A program made the translations under genes and the position numbers. This document shows positions 6,947-12,734 of a DNA stretch of 12,734 bases, piece by piece (the first letter of the stretch is position 1; every line of letters begins with the position of its first letter). The notes under the pieces were generated by a model. It ran no database searches. It saw only the letters and a list, made by a program, of their open reading frames with translations, and was not told where the DNA came from. The stretch is from Elusimicrobiota bacterium (lineage in GTDB: Bacteria; Elusimicrobiota; Endomicrobiia; Endomicrobiales; Endomicrobiaceae): positions 1 to 12,734 of the forward strand of contig JAIRQB010000163.1 of NCBI GenBank assembly GCA_031256695.1, read 5' to 3'.

Positions 6947-7426
6947 ATGCTGATAGGCGTTATATCTGATACGCATAATCATTTAGACTGCATAAATAAA
7001 GCGATAGTTGAATTTAATCTCCGCAATGTGAATTTAGTTTTGCATTGCGGGGATATTTCTTTGCCAAAATATGCCGCTGAATTTTCAAAATTGAAATGCG
7101 GTTTCAAAGCGGTTTTTGGAAACAATGACATCTATCAGGCGGATTTAGAAAATACAATTTTACGCTTCGGCATAATAAAAAGAGAGCCTTTCTCTTTTAA
7201 AATTCAAAACAAAACATTTCTCTTATCCCATCATTTAAACGCCTCTTCTAATGACAATGCAGTATATGACTATATTTTATCAGGGCATACTCATCAGCCG
7301 AGAATAATTAAAACAAAGACAACAGTATTTTTAAACCCGGGCGAGGCTTGCGGTTGGCGTTATGGAAAAAAGACAGCCGCTATTATAGATTTAGACGCAA
7401 ATAGAGAAGAAATTTTTGAATTGTGA
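6947..7426 (+). CDS. metallophosphoesterase, YfcE/MJ0936 family
   Basis: This is a 159-aa cytoplasmic dinuclear metal phosphodiesterase of the small YfcE/MJ0936 branch of the calcineurin-like superfamily. Ligand motifs in order are SDTHNH (Asp8, His10), HCGDI (Asp36), GNND (58-61), SHH (94-96) and GHTH (His114, His116). It ends with NPGEACGWRYG, close to the family's usual NPGS-type segment. Members hydrolyse cyclic or bis-p-nitrophenyl phosphodiesters in vitro, and the cellular substrate is mostly unknown. The start is three bases after the Nfu stop. The nearest Shine-Dalgarno-like AGAGG is about 17 bases away, so initiation is probably coupled. A relation to Fe-S assembly is not implied. 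Confidence 0.92.
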   Translation: MLIGVISDTHNHLDCINKAIVEFNLRNVNLVLHCGDISLPKYAAEFSKLKCGFKAVFGNNDIYQADLENTILRFGIIKREPFSFKIQNKTFLLSHHLNASSNDNAVYDYILSGHTHQPRIIKTKTTVFLNPGEACGWRYGKKTAAIIDLDANREEIFEL

Positions 7427-7459
7427 ATTTACCTGTTTTCAATTCCGCAATTTTTAACT

Positions 7460-7468
7460 TGCTATAAT
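7460..7468 (+). promoter_or_regulatory. extended -10 promoter immediately before cls
   Basis: TGCTATAAT contains a perfect TATAAT (7463-7468) preceded by the TGn extended -10 element. No good -35 box lies 16-18 bases upstream, which suits an extended -10 promoter. The cls ATG is at 7476, only seven bases past the box, so the predicted transcript start is at or within a base or two of the ATG. That implies a leaderless message for cls and probably the downstream rib genes. Confidence 0.6.
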
Positions 7469-7475
7469 TTTTGAT

Positions 7476-8927
7476 ATGGATTTCTTATTGGATTTTTTAC
7501 CAATCAGCGCGAGAAATGTTTTTTCAACAATCCTTGCCGTTTTATATATTTGCCTATCCGCCGGAGCGGCTATTCACATCTTGCTTTATAAAAACGATGT
7601 CAAAGGTTCTATAGGATGGCTGGCTCTCGTCTTTTTCTCCCCTTTTTTAGGCGTAATAGCCTATATCATTTTTGGAATAAATAGAGTCCGCCGCAAAGCG
7701 GCGCGTTTGCGCAAGAGGCAAGATAACAGCATTCCGTCTTATTTTGAAATACAAAATCTTTATTCAAATGAAAGAGTAAATCAATTTATAACTTTTGGGC
7801 GCAAAGTTTATTATCAAGAATTGACTTTTAAAAACAGCATAGAGCATCTGATAAACGGAACGCAAGCCTATCCTGCAATGCTTGCCGCCATAAAAAGCGC
7901 TAGGCAAGAAGTGATAATAGAGAGTTATATTTTTGACGTAGACGGCGAAACTGATAAATTTATAGAGGCTTTTAAAATTGCGCTTTCAAACGGGGCAAAG
8001 GTTAGGGTTTTAATAGACGGCATAGGCTCTATGAATATTTTTAGAAGGACTATTGAAAAAACTTTGAAGTCTATCAAAGGTTTAGAATACGCTGTTTTTT
8101 TGCCTCCCAATATCCCAATAGCATTTCCTTTTTTAAATCTGAGAAATCACAGAAAACTTATGGTAATAGACGGGCAAACCGCTTTTTTCGGCGGAATGAA
8201 TTTGTCAAAAGACAATACTCTTGTAGAGGATAAAAAAAGAGGAGTTTTAGACATCACTTTTAAAATAGAAGGTCCTGTAATAGAGCAAATTTCTCAAATG
8301 TTTGAGGAGGATTGGGAATTCGCTTCGGGCAAGCAAATAGACGCCGTTCCCTATCAAGAGCGGCAAAGTCACAACGGAAATTTCTGCTCAAGAATAGTTC
8401 CCGCGGGACCCGACACTGCCGTAAATGAAATAGAATTGATGGTATGCGGCGGCATAAATTTCGCATCAAAAAAAATCACAGTTTTGACCCCTTATTTTTT
8501 GCCCGAAGACAATATCTTGACCGCGCTTGAAATGGCGGCAATGAGGGGAGTAGATGTTGAAATTATATTGCCGCAAAGAAGCGACCACTTAATTATGCGC
8601 TGGGCTGAAAAACCAAATTTTTTAAGGCTTATAGCCAAAGGCGTAAGAATTTATAGGACGCCGCGCCCTTTTGACCACAGCAAATTATTTATAGTTGATA
8701 ATTTTTGGTCTTTTGTAGGTTCGGCAAATTGGGATGTCAGAAGTTTTAAATTGCATTTTGAGGCTAATATGGAAGTTTTTAGCGAAGAATTTGCAGAAAA
8801 ATTATCCGCTATAGCCGAAGAGAAAAAGAGTCGCGCTCATCTGGTCTCTTTAAGCGAATGCTTAAATATAAATATCTTTAAGAAAATGAGAAATAATTTG
8901 TTTAGGCTGATTACGCCGTATTATTGA
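7476..8927 (+). CDS. cls: cardiolipin synthase (phospholipase D family)
   Basis: The product makes cardiolipin by transferring a phosphatidyl group between phosphatidylglycerol molecules at the inner membrane. The 483-aa layout is typical: two N-terminal membrane spans (about 15-37 and 46-67), a basic stretch (RVRRKAARLRKR, 70-81), then two PLD domains. The first HKD motif is NHRKLMVID (224-232: His225, Lys227, Asp232), followed by GGMN. The second is DHSKLFIVD (400-408: His401, Lys403, Asp408), followed by GSAN and an FEAN segment near 428-431. Both active-site halves are intact. No Shine-Dalgarno precedes the ATG, and a perfect extended -10 box lies seven bases upstream. A related PLD-family lipid synthase with another acceptor cannot be ruled out. 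ribE follows 44 bp later. Confidence 0.93.
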   Translation: MDFLLDFLPISARNVFSTILAVLYICLSAGAAIHILLYKNDVKGSIGWLALVFFSPFLGVIAYIIFGINRVRRKAARLRKRQDNSIPSYFEIQNLYSNERVNQFITFGRKVYYQELTFKNSIEHLINGTQAYPAMLAAIKSARQEVIIESYIFDVDGETDKFIEAFKIALSNGAKVRVLIDGIGSMNIFRRTIEKTLKSIKGLEYAVFLPPNIPIAFPFLNLRNHRKLMVIDGQTAFFGGMNLSKDNTLVEDKKRGVLDITFKIEGPVIEQISQMFEEDWEFASGKQIDAVPYQERQSHNGNFCSRIVPAGPDTAVNEIELMVCGGINFASKKITVLTPYFLPEDNILTALEMAAMRGVDVEIILPQRSDHLIMRWAEKPNFLRLIAKGVRIYRTPRPFDHSKLFIVDNFWSFVGSANWDVRSFKLHFEANMEVFSEEFAEKLSAIAEEKKSRAHLVSLSECLNINIFKKMRNNLFRLITPYY

Positions 8928-8971
8928 TAGAGTTGAAAATTAGCGGCAAAAGGCGCGGCAAGGAGTTAAAA

Positions 8972-9661
8972 ATGTTTACAGGAATAATAGAGGATTTAGG
9001 AGAGGTGCAATCTATAAGCGCGGGACGGCTTTGCATTTTGACTTCTCTTTCAGATATTAAAATAGGAGACAGCGTTTCCGTCTGCGGAGTTTGTCTTACA
9101 GCGGTATCTGTAAAAAACGGCGAAATTGCTTTTGATTACAGTCCGCTCACCGATAAATTGACAACTTTGTCTGAACTTAAAACAGGCTCAAAAGTAAATT
9201 TGGAACGCGCTTTAACTTTGTCTTCTCGTCTTGGCGGGCATATAATTTTAGGGCATATAGAAGGAAAGGCGCGGATAGAAAAAATTGAAAAAACAGACAG
9301 ATTTTTCAAAGTTATTTTTTCTTGCGGCGGCGAAATTCTTAAATACTGTTCCGATAAAGGCTCAATAGCGGCAGATGGAATATCTCTTACGGTTTCAAAA
9401 GTTTTAAACGGGGGATTTGAGGTCTTTATAATTCCTCAAACTTTTGAAAATACAAATATGCATCTAAAAAGAACGGGCGGTTTTGTAAACATTGAAAGCG
9501 ATGTTTTGATTAAATATTTAGAAAGATTGCTTGTATGCGGGCAAATAGAACACAGAAGCATAGACGGAAAGTCCGCTTTATCAAAAAGCGGCGTCTTTGA
9601 AAAAGACGAAGAATCGGGCGCTTCTTTAATGGATGCGCTTAAAAATAACGGGTTTATTTAA
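8972..9661 (+). CDS. ribE: riboflavin synthase (alpha subunit)
   Basis: This enzyme dismutates two 6,7-dimethyl-8-ribityllumazine molecules into riboflavin plus a pyrimidinedione, the last step of riboflavin synthesis. The 229-aa product shows the two tandem lumazine-binding barrels. Barrel 1 has MFTGIIEDLG (1-10), GVCLTAV (39-45), VNLERAL (75-81) and GGHIILGHIEG (88-98). Barrel 2 has KGSIAADGISLTV (129-141), IIPQT (153-157) and VNIESDVLIKYLERL (172-186). Departures from consensus are SPLTDKLTTL in place of the usual ETL..T, IIPQT for IIPHT, and GHIEG for GHVDG. A C-terminal tail of about 40 residues makes it slightly long. I chose ATG 8972 because it has AAGGAG (8960-8965) six bases upstream and gives the family's MFTGI start. 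An upstream TTG (8924) is unlikely. No FMN riboswitch lies in the short gap. Confidence 0.95.
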   Translation: MFTGIIEDLGEVQSISAGRLCILTSLSDIKIGDSVSVCGVCLTAVSVKNGEIAFDYSPLTDKLTTLSELKTGSKVNLERALTLSSRLGGHIILGHIEGKARIEKIEKTDRFFKVIFSCGGEILKYCSDKGSIAADGISLTVSKVLNGGFEVFIIPQTFENTNMHLKRTGGFVNIESDVLIKYLERLLVCGQIEHRSIDGKSALSKSGVFEKDEESGASLMDALKNNGFI

Positions 9662-9662
9662 A

Positions 9663-10874
9663 ATGAAAAGAAAAATTTTTACAGATATTGAAGATGCTTT
9701 AAAAGATATTAAGGCGGGCAAGTTGATAATAATCGTTGACAGCCCTGACAGAGAAAATGAAGGCGACCTCTTTTGCGCCGCCTCAAAAATTACGGCTGAT
9801 AAAATCAATTTTATGGCGGCATTCGGGCGCGGGCTTATATGCGTTCCGATGAAATCCGAAAGATTAGACGAGTTGGGAATTTCCGATATGATAAAAGACA
9901 ATAGAGAAAAATTGAGATGCGCTTTTTCTATTTCAGTTGATTATAGAAACGGGACGACTACGGGAATATCGGCTTTTGACAGAGCGCTGACAGTTCAAAA
10001 ATTGGCAGATAAAAAATCTAAAGCCTTTGATTTCTTAAGCCCTGGTCATATTTTTCCTCTGCGCGCTAAAAACGGCGGCGTTTTAGAAAGGCAAGGGCAT
10101 ACTGAGGCGGCGGTTGATTTGTCTAAACTTGCGGGTTTATATCCCGCGGGAGTTATTTGTGAAATAATGAGAGATGACGGCAAGATGGCAAAAATGCCTG
10201 ACCTCATAAAATTTGCAAAACGTCATAATTTAAAAATCATATCTGTTGAAAGTTTAGTTGAATACCGCAAGAAAAATGAAAATATAGTTAAAGAAATTGT
10301 CAGGGCGGATTTGCCGACCCTTTACGGCTCTTTTAAAATAGCGCTCTTTGAAGATATTTTCGGGGGAGAAAGCCACATTGCCTTAATAAAAGGAGATGTG
10401 AAAGGCAAAGAAAATGTTTTGACGAGGCTTCATTCTGCTTGCGAGACGGGGGATATTTTTCATTCAGTTAGATGCGATTGCGGACGTCAATTAGAAATCG
10501 CTATGAAAGAGATAGAAAAAGCGGGACGCGGGATTATTTTATATTTGCCTCAAGAAGGACGCGGCATAGGTTTGGCGAATAAATTGAAAGCCTATAATTT
10601 GCAAAGCGGCGGATTAGATACGGTAGATGCGAATTTAAAACTCGGCTTTGCCGCAGATTTAAGGGATTATGCCGCAGGCGCTTGCATTTTGCGGCTGTTG
10701 AAAGTCAAAAGCGCAGTTTTGATGACTAATAATCCTAAAAAAATAGAGGGACTTGCAAAATACAATGTGAAAGTTTCAAGAAGAGCGCAGATAGAAATTG
10801 AGCCTGTAAAAAGCAATGAAAAATATCTGAAAACAAAAAAATACAGAATGGGGCATATTTTAGAGAAGGTCTAA
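9663..10874 (+). CDS. ribBA: bifunctional DHBP synthase / GTP cyclohydrolase II
   Basis: This cytoplasmic enzyme starts both branches of riboflavin synthesis: ribulose 5-phosphate to DHBP plus formate, and GTP ring opening. The 403-aa length is typical. The DHBP synthase half (about 1-203) has DRENEGDLF (29-37), RGLICVPM (56-63), GTTTGISAFDRA (97-108), SPGHIFPLRA (126-135) and GHTEAAVDL (145-153). The cyclohydrolase half (about 206-403) has zinc ligands Cys260, Cys271 and Cys273 in LHSACETGD and RCDCG, then QEGRGIGLANKLKAY (297-311), DLRDY (332-336) and TNNPKK (355-360). Departures are Ala259 in HSAC, where HSEC is usual, and Pro296 before QEGRG, where Arg is common. ATG 9663 comes one base after the ribE stop with no clear Shine-Dalgarno, so it is probably coupled. 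An in-frame ATG at 9633 would overlap ribE by 29 bases. Confidence 0.96.
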   Translation: MKRKIFTDIEDALKDIKAGKLIIIVDSPDRENEGDLFCAASKITADKINFMAAFGRGLICVPMKSERLDELGISDMIKDNREKLRCAFSISVDYRNGTTTGISAFDRALTVQKLADKKSKAFDFLSPGHIFPLRAKNGGVLERQGHTEAAVDLSKLAGLYPAGVICEIMRDDGKMAKMPDLIKFAKRHNLKIISVESLVEYRKKNENIVKEIVRADLPTLYGSFKIALFEDIFGGESHIALIKGDVKGKENVLTRLHSACETGDIFHSVRCDCGRQLEIAMKEIEKAGRGIILYLPQEGRGIGLANKLKAYNLQSGGLDTVDANLKLGFAADLRDYAAGACILRLLKVKSAVLMTNNPKKIEGLAKYNVKVSRRAQIEIEPVKSNEKYLKTKKYRMGHILEKV

Positions 10875-10935
10875 ACGCAATTAAAAAATTGAGAGTTAAA
10901 TAAAAAGCGGCGCAAAATTGAAAAACTATTAAGAC

Positions 10936-10982
10936 GATACGGCGGGAATTTTGTTCCGCATCTGATATTTTGAAGGTATCAG
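10936..10982 (+). promoter_or_regulatory. leader region with mutually exclusive stems before the DUF2142 gene
   Basis: Three pairings are visible. GATAC (10936-10940) pairs with GTATC (10976-10980). A bulged hairpin pairs GCGGGAA (10942-10948) with TTCCGC (10954-10959). CTGATA (10962-10967) pairs with TATCAG (10977-10982). The first and third compete for the same right strand, which could give a two-state leader. The stems are short and no poly-U tract follows, so this is neither a clear terminator nor a riboswitch I recognise. No convincing -35/-10 pair is visible in 10875-11009. Confidence 0.3.
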
Positions 10983-10997
10983 TTAAATTCAAAAGTT

Positions 10998-11004
10998 GGA
11001 GGAG
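10998..11004 (+). promoter_or_regulatory. strong Shine-Dalgarno deciding a GTG start
   Basis: GGAGGAG ends five bases before GTG 11010. It is among the best ribosome-binding sites in the window and fixes the non-ATG start of the DUF2142 gene. Confidence 0.85.
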
Positions 11005-11009
11005 AATAC

Positions 11010-12518
11010 GTGCGTAAAAATTTAGATATTTGTTTTTTTATTGTCTTTTGTATCGCCGTCGCTATTGTTTGCGCTTTCACAGCCTATCATTTTTTCACTC
11101 CTGCCAAACCGGGCGCCGCCGTCATTTCAAGCCTCTTTGCCCTTATGTCTATTTTTGTCTGCGCTGTTGCAGGTTTTATTTATTTTAAATATGAAAAACT
11201 CTCAATACAGAAAATTTTTGCAATTTTCTTTATTCTCTTTGGGCTTTTATACGCTTTCATAATTCCAATGTTCGGCAATAATGACGAGCCTAATCATTGG
11301 CGCAGAATTCTACAGATAAAAGAAGGACATATTTTTGCCGATGTCTCTGCAGAAAATCCATCGCAACTTGGCGGTTTTCTGCCGTCTAATGCCGTCCCGC
11401 GCATTAGAGGAATATCTGATTTATTTATAAAACTTGATTTTGAAAATAGGCAGTGGAATGAATTTTCAAATACTGCGGCTTATTTTCCAATCAGTTATAT
11501 TTTTCAAATGCCCGGCATTATCGCTGTTTCTTTATTTAGCAAGATGACTTTTTTGCAAGCGTATACGGGGCGTCTCTCGTCTTTATTTTTTTCATTTATC
11601 TTGTGTCTTTTTATGATAAAGCAAATTCCTTTTAAAAAGAAAACGCTTTTTGCGCTTTTTTCAACTCCTGTATTTTTACAACAATCCGCCGCTTTATGCG
11701 CCGACATTTCTATAATTTTAACAGCCTTTTTAATCTCTGTTTTTGTAATCATCTGCTATCAAGACGAGTTTAAACAAATCTCAAAAAAGCATTTAGCGCT
11801 TTTTGCCGTTTTATCTCTGTCTATCAGTTTAGTTAAGACAGTCTATTTGCCGATAATGCTTTTATTTCTCGCCATTCCTTTTTCTAAACACAAAAAAACA
11901 AAAAATTTTATCGTCTTTTTTGCGGCATTATTTATTGTCTGTCTGTTTTTAGCTTTGACTTGGACAATCGGCGCCGGCGCATTCTACACTCAAGATAATT
12001 TTTCCCGTTCATATGCTTTATCGCATTCCGTTTATGCAATTTATCTCCTCGCGCGAAATCTTATATTTACTATTCCTGAAACAATATACGAAACTTTTGG
12101 CGGCGCTATCGCCTTCGGCGTTTCAGGACAATCGTCTTTTAGCCCGATTTTGGCTTTTGTTTACGCTTTTTATTTTATTGTTTTGATTTTATGCGATGAT
12201 TTTTACAAACCGAATAAACTTTTGAGCGCATTTAGCGCGGTAATAATAATAGCCGTATCATTTGCCGTCACAGCCGCTATTTTGATAGGCGGCGACTTTT
12301 TTAAAATAGTTTTTGAACGCGGATATTTAGGAATGCACGCTAGATATTTATACCCCATTGCCTTTTTAGCAGTTTTATTGATAAGCGGCATTTATAAAAT
12401 ACATCTAAATATAGACAAAGAAATTGTTTTCAAAAATTTTCTTTTGCTTGCCGCTTTTATGCATTTAGCGGTTTTTTCATCTGTAATTATATTTTTCAGC
12501 AAATATCTTTTGATATAA
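11010..12518 (+). CDS. DUF2142 polytopic membrane protein
   Basis: This 502-aa protein is almost entirely membrane-embedded, with roughly 11-13 hydrophobic spans. The DUF2142 signature is seen after the third hydrophobic stretch: PMFGNNDEPNHWRR (86-99), an acidic DEPxH motif at the start of a large outer loop (about 90-160). Near the C-terminus GMHARYLYP (441-449) matches the family's GRYFLP-like motif. DUF2142 proteins resemble GT-C glycosyltransferases in architecture and often sit in cell-surface polysaccharide loci; their reaction is not established. The GTG start at 11010 is fixed by GGAGGAG. It stands 135 bp after ribBA with a structured leader, so it is probably a separate unit. A partial gene follows 25 bp downstream, perhaps in the same operon. 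Family call firm; function inferred only. Confidence 0.85.
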   Translation: MRKNLDICFFIVFCIAVAIVCAFTAYHFFTPAKPGAAVISSLFALMSIFVCAVAGFIYFKYEKLSIQKIFAIFFILFGLLYAFIIPMFGNNDEPNHWRRILQIKEGHIFADVSAENPSQLGGFLPSNAVPRIRGISDLFIKLDFENRQWNEFSNTAAYFPISYIFQMPGIIAVSLFSKMTFLQAYTGRLSSLFFSFILCLFMIKQIPFKKKTLFALFSTPVFLQQSAALCADISIILTAFLISVFVIICYQDEFKQISKKHLALFAVLSLSISLVKTVYLPIMLLFLAIPFSKHKKTKNFIVFFAALFIVCLFLALTWTIGAGAFYTQDNFSRSYALSHSVYAIYLLARNLIFTIPETIYETFGGAIAFGVSGQSSFSPILAFVYAFYFIVLILCDDFYKPNKLLSAFSAVIIIAVSFAVTAAILIGGDFFKIVFERGYLGMHARYLYPIAFLAVLLISGIYKIHLNIDKEIVFKNFLLLAAFMHLAVFSSVIIFFSKYLLI

Positions 12519-12543
12519 AAATAAAACAAAGAGGATTTATTTT

Positions 12544-12734
12544 ATGAGCGGTAAAGAAATTAAAAAAGACATATTTCCTAAAAGCATTCCAGCATTAAAC
12601 GAAGTTGAGAAATCTATTAGAGAGCAATGGGCGCAGTTTTGGCTTGAAAATATAACAAGTCAAAGGGGCGGCGGCATAATTGAAAATTTTAATCATAAAG
12701 AGCCTTTAAAATCTTTCAGGGAACTTATAAGCGG
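12544..12734 (+). CDS. unrecognised protein, 5' end only (runs off the window)
   Basis: An ATG at 12544 opens a frame that stays open to the window end (63 codons plus two bases). GAGGA (12531-12535) lies eight bases upstream, so the start is credible. The visible N-terminus begins MSGKEIKKDIFPKSIPALNE and continues hydrophilic and helical, with a Trp-containing stretch (REQWAQFWLENITSQRGGG, about residues 26-44). There is no signal peptide or membrane span. I do not recognise a family from this fragment. Its position 25 bp after the DUF2142 gene suggests co-transcription and possibly a surface-polysaccharide role, but that is guilt by association only. Confidence 0.75.
   Translation, partial: MSGKEIKKDIFPKSIPALNEVEKSIREQWAQFWLENITSQRGGGIIENFNHKEPLKSFRELIS

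Noticed and set aside
8924..8971. Longer riboflavin synthase from TTG 8924
   Set aside because: The family begins MFTGI, which matches ATG 8972 with AAGGAG upstream.
8928..8971. FMN riboswitch before ribE
   Set aside because: The gap is only 44 bases, too short for an RFN element, and none of its conserved segments is seen.
9633..9662. Longer RibBA from ATG 9633
   Set aside because: It would add ten residues inside the ribE end without a Shine-Dalgarno; ATG 9663 gives the normal N-terminus.
11041..11262. Alternative + frame inside the DUF2142 gene
   Set aside because: It is a frame-shadow of a hydrophobic coding region; no Shine-Dalgarno or family match.

Overview
This is a low-GC bacterial window (roughly 35-40% GC by eye). 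Every gene reads on the + strand and spacing is tight, so it looks like housekeeping chromosome rather than a mobile region. I saw no transposase, integrase, phage gene, tRNA, rRNA or CRISPR array. The lineage cannot be fixed from the sequence. An anaerobic, Gram-negative-type bacterium such as an Elusimicrobiota/Endomicrobia relative is a weak guess, based on low GC, strong ATA-isoleucine use, the Tat plus DUF362 pair and the DUF2142 surface-polysaccharide type gene.

Positions 1-367: a GC-rich array of five 18-bp tandem units (1-90) runs off the left edge and is followed by a small one-TM protein of unknown function (129-317). Positions 368-3823: full-length chromosome-condensation ATPase gene smc. 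Positions 3824-4014: intergenic, with a perfect 16-bp-stem bidirectional terminator hairpin. Positions 4015-6598: tightly linked tatC, a DUF362 protein with a Tat-like signal, and a YycJ/WalJ-like metallo-beta-lactamase-fold hydrolase; the first two overlap and the next two abut. Positions 6654-7426: a recognisable sigma70-type promoter, then a stand-alone Nfu-type Fe-S carrier and an MJ0936/YfcE-like metallophosphoesterase. Positions 7460-10874: an extended -10 promoter placed so close to the cls start that the message may be leaderless, then cls (cardiolipin synthase), riboflavin synthase (ribE) and bifunctional ribBA. Positions 10875-11009: a leader with competing hairpins. Positions 11010-12518: a DUF2142 polytopic membrane protein with a GTG start. 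Positions 12544-12734: the first 63 codons of an unrecognised gene.

Functional links: TatC would translocate the DUF362 protein, whose gene overlaps its own. The two rib genes give two of the riboflavin activities (DHBP synthase/GTP cyclohydrolase II and the final dismutation). ribD and ribH are not in the window and no FMN riboswitch is visible. The strongest oddities are the repeat array with its long open frames, the likely leaderless cls message, and the paired divergence of TatC (signal-binding loop acid missing) and its neighbour's signal (Arg-Lys instead of Arg-Arg). No clearly new multi-gene system is visible.
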